A stretch of 64,000 bases of DNA from Streptococcus cristatus (GCF_003943465.1 NZ_RJPR01000001.1:269843-333842); one strand, 5' to 3'. Shown: positions 1 to 9,886, counted from the first letter of the stretch. A program made the numbers and translations. The notes: generated by a model not told the origin, from the letters alone.

Positions 1-683
1 TTCGCTATGAAAAATAATATTATAGGTGAAATTAATAATAAGAATACTGAAACTACTTTCAGCCATCTATTAAACCTATTTTTGATAATATCTTTATCAA
101 ATTGAGCTATAAAACCACCTAAAAGATAATAGAAAAACCATGTCCATAATCTAAAGGTTTGTATAACATATGATTGAATTGGCATTTGAAGTACAATATT
201 GACCAACTCAAAAATAAAACCTATAACTACCAATAGAGATAGAATATAAAAATATCTTCTTTTTGAATTAAGAATTTTTTTCAAAACAGGTAGACATAAA
301 TAAATAAGTATAAGCGAACCAAAAAACCAAAACTGAAAGAAATAACCTTTTTGCACCAATGAGCCTATAATTTTTTTAACTGGATTAACTGTAAAATCCC
401 GTTTAAAAAACCAAACGATAAGAGTCCATGACAACACTGTTATTAGAATCCATTTTACTTTCTGCAGTATGTAGGGGTATGTTATTTCTCTCTTTCCCAA
501 CAATAAATAACCATTAACCATAAAAAATAAAGGGATAGAATAGGTTCCTAAATAGTATAAATATGTCGAAAAATTCCATGAACCTGTCTCTTTAAATCCA
601 CCCATCGCTGTATGGAGTAGAACAACCCCAACACATGCAAGTACTTTTAGTAGATCTAAGTTAATATTTCGATATTTGCGCAT
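1..683 (-). CDS. Acyltransferase family 3 membrane protein (partial, 3' end outside window)
   Basis: The open frame starts MRKYRNINLDLLKVLACVGV and runs to the window edge without a stop (about 227 codons seen). The opening with an LLHTAMGG-like segment, where His is the expected catalytic residue, followed by FFMVNGYLLLGKRE and several hydrophobic helices, matches the acyltransferase-3 (OafA/WecH-like) family, which O-acetylates surface sugars at the membrane. It starts one base after the wzx stop codon, so it is the last visible gene of the polysaccharide operon. The likely role is O-acetylation of the repeat unit; the acceptor sugar cannot be read from sequence. Confidence 0.85.
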   Translation of the reverse strand, partial: MRKYRNINLDLLKVLACVGVVLLHTAMGGFKETGSWNFSTYLYYLGTYSIPLFFMVNGYLLLGKREITYPYILQKVKWILITVLSWTLIVWFFKRDFTVNPVKKIIGSLVQKGYFFQFWFFGSLILIYLCLPVLKKILNSKRRYFYILSLLVVIGFIFELVNIVLQMPIQSYVIQTFRLWTWFFYYLLGGFIAQFDKDIIKNRFNRWLKVVSVFLLLISPIILFFIA

Positions 684-684
684 T

Positions 685-2100
685 CTAATTTTTCCTAATT
701 ATTTGTTTTAATTCTTTCACATCTACCACTTTTAGAGATAGAATCGCAAAAAGGTAAATGATTCCACCAAGTACAGCAAATGCTAGAACATTTATAGTTG
801 GCGAAAAATGTATAAATGTTTTTGAACCTAGCAAAATGCCATACATAATAGCTGATGCTAGGACAATTTTTGTCATAGATCCAATAATAGGAACTTCTTT
901 GAGATATACGCGGGTAAAAAACAATTGAATTCCCCATACAAGAGCTTCTGTTAACACTGAGACAATTGCTGCCCCTATATACCCAAGCTTAGGGAGAAAT
1001 AACAAATTCAAACCAACACTGAGAATCGCAGGCACAGTTGTTGAAACCATAAATTCCTTATTTTTATTGTGTGGGATCAAAATTTGAATTCCCATAATAT
1101 TGGTCCAACCGATAAAGAACATGCGGAAAATCATAATAGAAATTGCATAACGTGCATCTTGAAAGTCCTTCCCAAGGAAAAATTGAACAAAATCATTATT
1201 AACAATTAAGATTCCAGCTATAATTGGAAAAATAACTAAATTATAGATCAAGAAAGCTAACTCATGCATCTTATTCACAGCTTTATGATCACTCTTTGAT
1301 AATAGATTGGATACTCGTGGCAGCATGACACTCCCCAATGAAGTTACTAAGGTCAATAAAATATTCACAAATTTCAAAGCCTGATCATAAATTCCCACAT
1401 CTCTTGTAGAAGCTAGCGCCCCTAACATCGTACGATCTAAAGTCACATAAAGCGAGATAGCAATCTGTGGTAAGAATAGCAAGATAACTGGCTTCAGATG
1501 ATGTCTAGCATACTCTATGTCAAAATGTGGTTTTCCAATAAACTCACGGGCTGGAAGCCACATACTTAACTGCCCCAACAATTCAAATGCTGTTAGCAGA
1601 AAAACATACAAGTATAGATCGCTCGCTGATTTCACAAACAAGAAAATGGCACTTACACCAACAAGCTTCACTGTGATATTTCTGGCCGTAATCTTACGAA
1701 AATCTTCTAACCCTTGAAACAGCCATGAAATATCGAGTCCTTTAGAAACCAAACTCAACCCCAATATATACGCTACTGGATTTTGCATTGTAGAGATTCC
1801 CATGCACAAGAGAATATATAAGAGAATCGATAATAATGCTGCACCAAGTTGTAGGGTGTATATACCCCAGAAATTTTTTTTGATTTCCTTTCGGTTACCT
1901 GAAATTTCCTTAGTCCCATAGTTAGCAACCCCTAAAGTCGCTAACAAGATGAAATAGGTAACAATAGAATTAAAATAGCCATATAGTCCCAAATCATTTG
2001 AAGAAAAGATTCTCGTTACATATGGGGTCGTAATGATTGGAAGAATAATAACTAATAATTGATACGATAAGTTATAAGCATAATTTTTTAAGACTTTCAT
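685..2100 (-). CDS. wzx: Wzx repeat-unit flippase (oligosaccharide translocase)
   Basis: A 471-aa, very hydrophobic protein with about 12-14 predicted membrane helices. Its N-terminus (NYAYNLSYQLLVIILPIITTPYVTR) is typical of the MOP/Wzx polysaccharide transporters. It would flip lipid-linked repeat units across the membrane to the Wzy polymerase. It lies late in the cps-type operon, between the GT4 gene and the acyltransferase. Length and position match Wzx of streptococcal capsule/RPS loci. Substrate specificity cannot be inferred. Confidence 0.92.
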   Translation of the reverse strand: MKVLKNYAYNLSYQLLVIILPIITTPYVTRIFSSNDLGLYGYFNSIVTYFILLATLGVANYGTKEISGNRKEIKKNFWGIYTLQLGAALLSILLYILLCMGISTMQNPVAYILGLSLVSKGLDISWLFQGLEDFRKITARNITVKLVGVSAIFLFVKSASDLYLYVFLLTAFELLGQLSMWLPAREFIGKPHFDIEYARHHLKPVILLFLPQIAISLYVTLDRTMLGALASTRDVGIYDQALKFVNILLTLVTSLGSVMLPRVSNLLSKSDHKAVNKMHELAFLIYNLVIFPIIAGILIVNNDFVQFFLGKDFQDARYAISIMIFRMFFIGWTNIMGIQILIPHNKNKEFMVSTTVPAILSVGLNLLFLPKLGYIGAAIVSVLTEALVWGIQLFFTRVYLKEVPIIGSMTKIVLASAIMYGILLGSKTFIHFSPTINVLAFAVLGGIIYLFAILSLKVVDVKELKQIIRKN

Positions 2101-2136
2101 TTGACTCCTTAAACTACTAAAAATTATTTACTAGTC

Positions 2137-3189
2137 TCATTTTGGCTCCATAAATGTCATAAGCTTATCTACTGCCTTTTCAAGTGAGAAATGTTTTAAA
2201 TCCTCACTTCCTTTACGAGCAAGTGAAAAACGAAGCCCTTGATCCTCAATAAGTCTAATGATATTTTCCGCAAGCGCTTGACTATCATTCACTGGTGATA
2301 ATAAAGCATTTTGATTATTAGCATACTCAAAAACACCCTTATAGGCTGTTGAAGCTAGTGCACAGCCACAGGCCATACTCTCAGCTCCGGTTAAACCAAA
2401 CCCCTCATTGATGCTCGCACAAACAAAAATGGCTGCTTGGTTATAGAGTTCTCTTAACTGCAGAGCTGTTTGATTTTGATGATAGCTAATCCATTCTTTA
2501 TCAATATCCTCTCGCTTATCGCATGCACCAAACAATGTAAGATGCAGACTAGGATACTTCTGATGAACTAATTCTAAAGCTTCTAATGCTATCGGAATTC
2601 CCTTGTGTTCCCCATAATGATAGAGCATAGCGATTTCCAGCGCATTTCTTTCTTCGATGGGCTTAACTACAGAAAAAGCATTGGTATCAATCGGATTCTT
2701 AAGGAGATTCACTCCTGGATCATAGGGGTAAACCAAATCATAGAGCCACTGGGAGACAACAATATTGGCCATCCCCATTTGGTAGGTCTGATAGACCTCC
2801 TCATCCGAAAAGAACCAATTCTCAAAATCTTGAATCAGGTAATACTTGCGCCCACACCGTTTCGGTAAGTCATGGACGATTGTTGCTGTATTGACAGCTG
2901 TCGCAAAAACCACATCTGCATCTGGAAAGTGGGTCTCATTGCGATAAGGGGTCGCGATTTTTTTGACCCGTTTATCGAGAGGAAACCACTTGGGATAAAA
3001 ATGTTTATAGATATGGGACAAGTAATACTTGATGGTATAATTCTTAATTCTTGTAAACTTTTGATTGGTAAAGCAAACAAGAGAGACTTCATGCCCTTTA
3101 TCGACCAGTCGATTGGCATATTCAAAGACGACTTTAAAGCCACCAACCGGAACATCCGGTAAAGATGGCAAGCAAAAAGTAATTTTCAT
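2137..3189 (-). CDS. Glycosyltransferase family 4 (GT-B)
   Basis: 350 aa. The N-terminal MKITFCLPSLPDVPVGGFKV with a G-rich loop and the C-terminal FVCASINEGFGLTGAESMACG region, which carries the E-x7-E type nucleotide-sugar site, identify a GT-B retaining transferase (GT4). It is probably cytoplasmic or peripheral, adding one sugar to the lipid-linked repeat unit. It resembles rhamnosyl/mannosyl transferases of capsule clusters, but donor and acceptor are not determinable. It sits 9 bp after wzy, within the operon. Confidence 0.85.
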   Translation of the reverse strand: MKITFCLPSLPDVPVGGFKVVFEYANRLVDKGHEVSLVCFTNQKFTRIKNYTIKYYLSHIYKHFYPKWFPLDKRVKKIATPYRNETHFPDADVVFATAVNTATIVHDLPKRCGRKYYLIQDFENWFFSDEEVYQTYQMGMANIVVSQWLYDLVYPYDPGVNLLKNPIDTNAFSVVKPIEERNALEIAMLYHYGEHKGIPIALEALELVHQKYPSLHLTLFGACDKREDIDKEWISYHQNQTALQLRELYNQAAIFVCASINEGFGLTGAESMACGCALASTAYKGVFEYANNQNALLSPVNDSQALAENIIRLIEDQGLRFSLARKGSEDLKHFSLEKAVDKLMTFMEPK

Positions 3190-3198
3190 TGATTTCTC

Positions 3199-4449
3199 CT
3201 ATTGTAGGCTACTTGATTCTATTTTGGTTCCTACTCGTGCAGCCATGACTCCCCATACCATATAGAACAAGAAAAGGGTGATATTATTTGCGAAAAAGTC
3301 AAAGAAGAACATTTCAATCAAGGTCATCAGTAAAAACAAAAACAAAAATTTACCGAATGGATTTTTTATATCTACTGAAATGAGATACTTTATCAAACCA
3401 ATTACCAGTAAAATAAAGCCAAGTATCCCAGCTTCAATTAAGTAGGTTGTTAACATAGAATCAGTTGTCTGAAAACCCGCAAAGAAAGAATACTTCGGCA
3501 AGAAATCAAAAGTTGTAGAAGCATATCCACCCCCAAGTAAAGCTTTCAATGGATGCTCAACCATATAAGGATACACATTTTGTAATGTTCCCAATCGTTG
3601 GCCTAATGATCCATCTGAAAATCCCATTGTAAAAATCCGACTAAATCGTGTCGAAACCAAAGTTGCTAATTTTTCAACTATCCCCATTATATATAAGACT
3701 ATAACAGCGCTAGGTAATCCAATAACCCAAGTTATCTTCGCCTTCGTAGAAAAAAATAGATAATAAATCATCATGATGAAAACAAATGTAATCCAAGCCA
3801 TACGAGATTGACTAACAACTAAAGCAAATAAAATAGTTCCTCTATAAGTATAATCAAATAAGTTGTTCCTACTTGGAAAAATCAGTGATAAAAGCCAACC
3901 AACTAATAAGACATAGGAAAAATAAGTGTAGTGAGTGAAAAAAGAGCTGGGATAGTATGCTACATAAGAATATTCATTCATCCGTTTAATCCACTCTGCT
4001 GCACCTGTAGAAATAAAACTAAAAATAGGATTATATCTCACATACCATTCATATATTCCAAAAAGAGCAAAAAACATGATAAAAGATTTTAAGCACTGAA
4101 TAAAAAATAATCTTGATTTATCACCAAATACTGTTAATAAACTAGTAACTCCAAAAGCTATACTTGGTAGCATGATATAGCGAATTAATAGATTATTAAA
4201 ACTCGCAGACGTACGAAAATAAATCGTACTAATCAAGATATAGTAGCTTACGAATAGCAATATATATCTACTATTTTTATTTATTTGAATTATAAATCTC
4301 TTTGAAAAAATTCTATGACTTAGCACCAAAAGAAAAATTGGTAAAATAAGGGTGAGATTTAGGTTACGATAATATGCAACTCCAATAATAATCCAAAGAG
4401 AAAATATCATATAGGTAATGAGTCTACTTCTTTGGGATAGTCTATTCAT
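3199..4449 (-). CDS. wzy: Wzy polysaccharide polymerase (O-antigen ligase-like)
   Basis: 416 aa with about 10-12 membrane helices and a large central extracellular loop (around residues 250-330, including FSDGSLGQRLGTLQNVYPYM and GGGYASTTF), the usual layout of Wzy/WaaL polymerases. Next to a flippase gene in a wzg-wzh-wzd-wze operon, the role is block polymerisation of repeat units on the outer face of the membrane. Wzy sequences are type-specific and poorly conserved, so the call rests on topology and context. Confidence 0.85.
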   Translation of the reverse strand: MNRLSQRSRLITYMIFSLWIIIGVAYYRNLNLTLILPIFLLVLSHRIFSKRFIIQINKNSRYILLFVSYYILISTIYFRTSASFNNLLIRYIMLPSIAFGVTSLLTVFGDKSRLFFIQCLKSFIMFFALFGIYEWYVRYNPIFSFISTGAAEWIKRMNEYSYVAYYPSSFFTHYTYFSYVLLVGWLLSLIFPSRNNLFDYTYRGTILFALVVSQSRMAWITFVFIMMIYYLFFSTKAKITWVIGLPSAVIVLYIMGIVEKLATLVSTRFSRIFTMGFSDGSLGQRLGTLQNVYPYMVEHPLKALLGGGYASTTFDFLPKYSFFAGFQTTDSMLTTYLIEAGILGFILLVIGLIKYLISVDIKNPFGKFLFLFLLMTLIEMFFFDFFANNITLFLFYMVWGVMAARVGTKIESSSLQ

Positions 4450-4468
4450 GTTTTCTCCATTCTTGGAA

Positions 4469-5308
4469 CTATTTTAACGTTTTTATAATATTTTTAATTG
4501 ATGGAATTCTTAAATAGTAGTAAAGAATATAGTAAAAATAATGTTGGACTTTTGATACTCGATTCAACTGCCTCAAAAAAGTGACCATTGATGGTTCAAT
4601 TTTCGGAAATTTAAGCCGTTTCAAACCAAAAATATTTGTTTTCGTACCAAAACCAATCGTATTGTTTTCATGAATACGATATCTTATTAATTTTTCATTT
4701 AAAAAACATACTTTTCCAATTTTTGAAGCAATTAATAATAATTGATGATCGTGATACAAGGTTCTATTATTAATTTTCAAATACAGTTCTCGAGTCTTCT
4801 TCGAAATACAATATGTGGCACCTTGGACAACATTCCCCAACATAAGATAATCAAATGATAGATCAATAATTCTATCATTCTTTTTCTCTAATTCTGTGAA
4901 AAAACGATTGGGAACTAACTGTTCCGTAGTTTTTAATTCACTTCCGTTTTTATCGATTAGGCTAAAATTTGTACAAACAGCTTCACACTTGTACTCCTTC
5001 ATAACTTCCATTGTTTTTTCAACTTTATCAAATTCCCAAACATCGTCTTGATCCGCTAAAAAAATGAAATCTCCAGTACAAGCTTCAATAGCATTATAAA
5101 AATTTTGAATATATCCTACATTTTCCTGATTCCGAATGAATTTCACCCGAGAATCTTCCACTTTTGATATAACACCAGCTGTATCATCGGTCGAACAATC
5201 ATCGAAGATAATGACCTCATCAACTTCTACACTTTGATTTAAGATAGACCGTAGCTGAGTAGCTACATAATCTGCACCATTATAGGTTGTCATTGCGACA
5301 GAAATCAT
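4469..5308 (-). CDS. Glycosyltransferase family 2
   Basis: 279 aa, classic GT-A start (ISVAMTTYNGADYVATQLRS) with IIFDDCSTDDTAG and a DQDDVW motif at about residue 87 (metal/nucleotide binding). Such proteins often act as rhamnosyl or galactosyl transferases in capsule synthesis. The ATG overlaps the stop of the preceding Caps_synth-type gene by 4 bases, which suggests translational coupling. Confidence 0.88.
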   Translation of the reverse strand: MISVAMTTYNGADYVATQLRSILNQSVEVDEVIIFDDCSTDDTAGVISKVEDSRVKFIRNQENVGYIQNFYNAIEACTGDFIFLADQDDVWEFDKVEKTMEVMKEYKCEAVCTNFSLIDKNGSELKTTEQLVPNRFFTELEKKNDRIIDLSFDYLMLGNVVQGATYCISKKTRELYLKINNRTLYHDHQLLLIASKIGKVCFLNEKLIRYRIHENNTIGFGTKTNIFGLKRLKFPKIEPSMVTFLRQLNRVSKVQHYFYYILYYYLRIPSIKNIIKTLK

Positions 5309-6240
5309 TTTATGAGCTCCTTCATAATTTTTTTATAATAAGTCCCATCTTTTATCGTTTCAGATTCATCAAATTTATAGGTCAATTTATGGAAAGGTGT
5401 TGTCAATAATAGATTATCCCACCACGTTTGGTTAAAATCTTCAAACAAATTAAGTAAAAGAATATGTGGCAAAGTATTGGAAGCTGGGAAAACTTCTTTC
5501 CACTTTTCAGGATAGGTTTCAATTGCCAATTGAAACATTAAATGGAAAATGAAATAGTCTTTCATATAATCATATTTTTCCCAATATTTATACAATAAAT
5601 ATTTTGTTAATTCCAATAATTCATTGTGAGTTTCAGATGTGATAAACCAACTAGAAATTTGCATCACATGGCCATCGATTGGCTTTAAACCTTGAAACAC
5701 AAATAAATCGGAATCTAACATATAACTTGGAATCTTTGGAGAAGTACAATAAACTGTAGAGTCAATCCAAGTCCCGCCATGTCGAGTTAATAATTCCAAC
5801 CTCAGTAAGTCCGAAAAGTGTGTCGGACTAATAATTCCTTTGGCAAATTTATTCATAACATGCTCAGGAAATTCAACATATTGCGAATAATTTTCCTCCG
5901 TGATCAGAACAATATCCCTGTCAGGAAGATTATCTTGGATAGATACAACGCACCTTTGAACAAGTTCAGGTGCATTTTCTAATCCTTGCATCCAACAAAT
6001 CCACACCTTATTACTTTTCTTTTTATCAAATGATTTCTGTGAAGAAAGAAATTCTTTAATTGCAGGTGCATTTTCTTTTCTCAATTTTTTCATGAGCTTA
6101 TAACGTACGATTAAACGAATTAACTCAAGCCCTTTTCTATCCTGCCCTAAGAAAAGCGTTCCCATCATTAAAGGCAAAAATGTCCCATTTTTTAAGGATG
6201 TTAGCAACACTTCTTTTTTATTTATCTTCTTTTTCATCAT
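5305..6240 (-). CDS. Capsular polysaccharide synthesis glycosyltransferase (DXD sugar type)
   Basis: 311 aa. The central segment with HFSDLLRLELLTRHGGTW followed by IDSTVYCT is the hallmark of the Caps_synth / Gly_transf_sug families (GT32-like), in which the D-x-D-like acidic cluster binds the nucleotide sugar. Known members add hexose or hexose-1-phosphate residues in streptococcal capsule and RPS loci. The start is one of two consecutive ATG codons overlapping the end of the upstream GT2 gene. No signal peptide is evident. Confidence 0.82.
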   Translation of the reverse strand: MMKKKINKKEVLLTSLKNGTFLPLMMGTLFLGQDRKGLELIRLIVRYKLMKKLRKENAPAIKEFLSSQKSFDKKKSNKVWICWMQGLENAPELVQRCVVSIQDNLPDRDIVLITEENYSQYVEFPEHVMNKFAKGIISPTHFSDLLRLELLTRHGGTWIDSTVYCTSPKIPSYMLDSDLFVFQGLKPIDGHVMQISSWFITSETHNELLELTKYLLYKYWEKYDYMKDYFIFHLMFQLAIETYPEKWKEVFPASNTLPHILLLNLFEDFNQTWWDNLLLTTPFHKLTYKFDESETIKDGTYYKKIMKELIK

Positions 6241-7222
6241 CTCTCAAATATTTCTTATACAATTTACTAAATAAAATCACTGTTCGACTAATTGTTTTCG
6301 CAGACTTACCCCAACGAATTTCCTCTGACAAAACCATTCTGACAGCATATAAACCGCCACATTGAATAATATTTTCGACTTTATCTAGAAGAGCTTGTTC
6401 AGACTCTGTCAATGCTTGTTTTCTTAATAAACAGATAGTTACTATACTCTGTTTATATGTCAGTGCATGATCTTTTGCCAAATCATTTACTTTTGACAAT
6501 CTTTTCAAAATTCGGCTCATTTTGAAATTGTACTCATGTTTGCTAGTAACATTACTTCCATAACGTCTGTAACCCATTACTGTTTCAGGATAAAAATAAA
6601 CATTCCCCTTTAGAGCAGCTACTTTAGTTATAAAATTATCATGTGATAAAAAGACTAATTCAGCTGCATCATTTGCAATTTTTGGGAGAATTGAAAACAA
6701 ATCATAGTTAAAGAAAGTGTTACAACCATAAACTTTGTGCGCCATATAAGCAGTAATTGGATTAGTATAACTAATCCCCATCAAATGATTCATACTTGGA
6801 GACGTTTCTTCTCCTTTTCCATCAATAATCCTCATATCGGCATAAATCATTGTTGGTCCTTGAGTATGAACTTCATGATAAAAATTTTGTAAAAGTTCTA
6901 GTTTATCTCTATCCCAGATATCATCTTGATCGGCGAACATATAGAAATCGTAAACTTTTTCTTGCGCTCGCACAACATTGATTAGACCAAAGAAATTGTA
7001 ATAAGCCCCATGGAAATCCGAGTCGTTTTGAATTAATTGGATACGTCTATCTCTAGCAATATATTCTTTAACAATATCAACAGTCTGATCTAACGAATTA
7101 TCATCACGTATAATCAGTTCCCAATCTGTTATAGTTTGATTTATAATACTATCTAACTGCTCACGAAGATATTTTTCACCATTATAGGTCGCCATCATGA
7201 TTAGTATCTTACTTGTTTGCAC
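6218..7222 (-). CDS. Glycosyltransferase family 2
   Basis: 334 aa. The N-terminus (KILIMMATYNGEKYLREQLD), IIRDDNSLDQT and FADQDDIWDRDKLEL form the GT-A nucleotide-sugar fold. It is related in layout to the GT2 encoded at 4469-5308 but has a longer C-terminal extension with a basic tail. It overlaps the 3' end of the SDR gene by 14 bases. It probably adds a rhamnose- or galactose-type residue to the growing repeat unit; specificity is unknown. Confidence 0.87.
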   Translation of the reverse strand: MQTSKILIMMATYNGEKYLREQLDSIINQTITDWELIIRDDNSLDQTVDIVKEYIARDRRIQLIQNDSDFHGAYYNFFGLINVVRAQEKVYDFYMFADQDDIWDRDKLELLQNFYHEVHTQGPTMIYADMRIIDGKGEETSPSMNHLMGISYTNPITAYMAHKVYGCNTFFNYDLFSILPKIANDAAELVFLSHDNFITKVAALKGNVYFYPETVMGYRRYGSNVTSKHEYNFKMSRILKRLSKVNDLAKDHALTYKQSIVTICLLRKQALTESEQALLDKVENIIQCGGLYAVRMVLSEEIRWGKSAKTISRTVILFSKLYKKYLRDDEKEDK

Positions 7223-8267
7223 TAGTGGACTCCTTTAAAATTCTATAAGTATTCCCAAATCCAAGCTTAGCATCAAATAACCCCTTCCATCCTAGACTTT
7301 CGATCTTATCACTCCTAAGACTTGCATTCTGCATGGGATTAGCCTGCTTAAGATCTTGGTTGTCGGGAACATCCATGATGAGTTTCACATTGCTAACTTG
7401 AGAAATAATTTCAGCCATCTGTTTTATAGTAATGATTGAATTTGGATTAGAAATATTATAAACCTGTCCTGACTCACCTGAGAGAAGAACACTTAAAATA
7501 GCACTAGCACAATCCAAACTATAACAATAGGATCTTAACTGACTCCCTGTACTCTTCATAACAATATCACGACCAGCAACGACCTCATTCATAAAAAATG
7601 AAGAAACACGGTTATCTGTTACTTTAGCACTTGGCCCATAAATATGCCCTGGACGTACAATGGTAATGTTCAAAGCATATTCCGAAACAAAGCTTGTACA
7701 AAGAGTTTCTGTCGCTCGCTTAGAACTAGCATAAGAAGAACGAACATTGAGATGGTCAACTAGCCCAATATAGTTTTCCTCTAAAGGTTGATTACTCGAA
7801 CTTAGTCCATAAACTTCACTGGATGATACATAAAGCACCTTAGAAACTCCAACATTCTTAGCATAAGACAAAAGGTTGTACATTCCTAAAAAATTACTAG
7901 TCATGGTTTCTACTGGCTGATTGATATACAACTCTGGACTTGCTGGACTTGCTGCATGAATAATAAAATCAATATCAAAATTAAAATCTGGAACTACTGC
8001 TGCATCATAAGCTACAAATTTTAAGAAGCTTGTTTCTGAACCAAATCGCTCCTTTAAATAGCTAAGATTACGACCACAACAGTATATTTTAATATTAAAA
8101 TTTCTTAGATCGTTTAGAAGTAATAACTGATCCACAATAGAAGAGCCGATTAAGCCTGACCCACCTGTTATTAGGATTGATTTTTCTTTCAGTTCAGCAA
8201 CATTAACGATTGCTGACAATGACTCTTTAACATCCCTTTTATAAAGATTATTTGATAATAGTACCAT
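7209..8267 (-). CDS. Extended SDR NAD(P)-dependent epimerase/dehydratase or reductase
   Basis: 352 aa with a Rossmann dinucleotide site (ILITGGSGLIGSSIVDQL, residues ~31-48), the AASPASP and YVSSSEVYG segments, and the catalytic SYASSKRA (YxxxK). It belongs to the extended SDR family that includes UDP-glucuronate decarboxylase-like and dTDP-sugar enzymes. Its position directly after an IspD-like cytidylyltransferase and a LicD gene suggests, as inference, that it makes the sugar or polyol phosphate activated as a CDP derivative. Pneumococcal CDP-arabinitol (abp) genes have a similar pairing as far as I recall. A nucleotide-sugar epimerase feeding a neighbouring transferase is the alternative. 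Confidence 0.8.
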   Translation of the reverse strand: MVLLSNNLYKRDVKESLSAIVNVAELKEKSILITGGSGLIGSSIVDQLLLLNDLRNFNIKIYCCGRNLSYLKERFGSETSFLKFVAYDAAVVPDFNFDIDFIIHAASPASPELYINQPVETMTSNFLGMYNLLSYAKNVGVSKVLYVSSSEVYGLSSSNQPLEENYIGLVDHLNVRSSYASSKRATETLCTSFVSEYALNITIVRPGHIYGPSAKVTDNRVSSFFMNEVVAGRDIVMKSTGSQLRSYCYSLDCASAILSVLLSGESGQVYNISNPNSIITIKQMAEIISQVSNVKLIMDVPDNQDLKQANPMQNASLRSDKIESLGWKGLFDAKLGFGNTYRILKESTSANK

Positions 8268-8269
8268 GA

Positions 8270-8989
8270 TTATTTAATCCAATTATCACGTGTTGAACTT
8301 AATAAGGATTTAAAAATATCTAAATCTTCAACAGTTGTAATCTTAAGGTTTTTCTCAGATCCAAGTGAGAAGTAGCTCTTCTTACCAAATAATTGCATCA
8401 ATTGACAAGAAGCTGCGACATCTGTAATCCCTTTTTCTAAAGCTTTGTTATGCAGTTCCATAATAGCATCAAGTTGATAGACATGGGGTGTCTGTGTACG
8501 AAGCAACAAATCACGATTCAAAGCTTCAATAGAGGCTCTTGAATGTGGCTTATCTAAAACAAAAACAACTTCTGTTGTAGGAATAGCAGCCACTGCATTC
8601 CCAAATTGTTGGTAAGTAGCTAAAGCATCACTAATAATTTCATTACTCACTAAAGGACGATTACCATCATGGATTAATACAGTGACCTCTTCATTTGGGT
8701 GTGCTTCCTTAACGGCTTTCAAACCATTATAAATAGACTCTTGGCCTGAAGAACCACCAAGAGTAATCATCTTTAATTTTGTAATACCAAACTGTTCAGC
8801 ATAAGCCTTCACCATTTGCTCCCAGCCTTTTAAAATTACTATACAAATTTCATCAATTTCTGGGTGATTCTGAAATTTTTCAAGAGTGTAGATAATAATT
8901 GGTTTATTTTCAACATGAATAAATTGTTTTGGAATGTCTTGACCTACACGGCTACCAATTCCCGATGCTGTTAAAATTGCAATCTTCAT
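8270..8989 (-). CDS. IspD/TarI-like cytidylyltransferase
   Basis: 239 aa. The CTP-binding signature is present as TASGIGSRVGQDIPKQF (residues ~8-24), with HDGNRPLV at ~106 and a KITTVEDL-type C-terminal segment, as in the IspD/TarI family. The enzyme would join CTP with a phosphorylated polyol or sugar to form a CDP-activated donor. Location inside the polysaccharide operon, between a LicD transferase and an SDR oxidoreductase, argues against the isoprenoid (MEP) role, since streptococci use the mevalonate route. The actual substrate (ribitol-, arabinitol- or another phosphate) is unknown. Confidence 0.83.
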   Translation of the reverse strand: MKIAILTASGIGSRVGQDIPKQFIHVENKPIIIYTLEKFQNHPEIDEICIVILKGWEQMVKAYAEQFGITKLKMITLGGSSGQESIYNGLKAVKEAHPNEEVTVLIHDGNRPLVSNEIISDALATYQQFGNAVAAIPTTEVVFVLDKPHSRASIEALNRDLLLRTQTPHVYQLDAIMELHNKALEKGITDVAASCQLMQLFGKKSYFSLGSEKNLKITTVEDLDIFKSLLSSTRDNWIK

Positions 8990-9886
8990 TTATTCTCCTT
9001 CATATTTGAGTTCTAAGAACAAATGTTGTTCTCTCTTATCTTCAGAAGGAACAACCATATAATCTTTCCCATAAAACATTTCTAAATATTCTTCTGACCA
9101 AATAGGAATATTAACCATTTCTGTCTCGAATGGAACTTTTTTATATACATTCATGTTTTCTCGTAAGTATGTCTCTCGTCTAAAATGTTTGCGTCCTGTC
9201 GGTATTGAAACATATTTAGTATTCGAATCTTTACAACTTGAGTTACATTTATCCAACCAACTTAACCACTTTCTAATAGGAATAATTCCAAAGAACCAGC
9301 CTACCATTAATTTACCTGCTGAATAATTAAGTTTTCTTCCTTCGAGTCGAAACATTTCTTTCATTAACGCATGATTTTTTGTCTCACGAACTGAAGCTAA
9401 GGCAAAGGTCAAAAACATGCTTGTATATCCCTGTAAAAAGCGTTTTACCGGGTTGTCAAAGACATTTTCTACAATATACAAATCTATTGAGATTCCACAC
9501 TCATTCGCAGCATAATCATACTTTCTGCGAGCCACTGTGCCCCTCTTACGAATTTGAGAAACATGTAAGCCAAGTTCAGGGTGACTATTCGGGGATTGAA
9601 GATAATAATGATCACTGAAATCTTTGCAGGTGTTACAAAGGGAAACAAGATTATCGTAGCTTTCGCGAGGAATATTGATATCCACATCATCATCCCATGG
9701 AATAAACCCCTTATGTCTAACTGCACCTAAAATACTCCCACCACTCAAGGAGTAATGGATTCCATGCTTATCAAAAAATTGAAAGATATCTGAGATCATT
9801 TTAAGCAACTCAGACTGATATTTTTTCAAACCTTCATCATCAAGAAAAATAATATCTGATTTGTCATATTTTAATTTGGCTGACAC
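8990..9886 (-). CDS. LicD family phosphotransferase
   Basis: 298 aa with the defining LicD block: HYSLSGGSILGAVRHKGF followed by IPWDDDVDINIP (residues ~42-72), whose acidic DDD cluster binds metal. LicD proteins transfer phosphocholine, or in FKRP-like relatives ribitol-phosphate, from a CDP donor to a glycan. The next gene encodes a cytidylyltransferase, so I infer that this protein transfers the phospho-group made by that pair to the repeat unit. The start overlaps the stop of wchF by one base. Confidence 0.87.
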   Translation of the reverse strand: MSAKLKYDKSDIIFLDDEGLKKYQSELLKMISDIFQFFDKHGIHYSLSGGSILGAVRHKGFIPWDDDVDINIPRESYDNLVSLCNTCKDFSDHYYLQSPNSHPELGLHVSQIRKRGTVARRKYDYAANECGISIDLYIVENVFDNPVKRFLQGYTSMFLTFALASVRETKNHALMKEMFRLEGRKLNYSAGKLMVGWFFGIIPIRKWLSWLDKCNSSCKDSNTKYVSIPTGRKHFRRETYLRENMNVYKKVPFETEMVNIPIWSEEYLEMFYGKDYMVVPSEDKREQHLFLELKYEGE

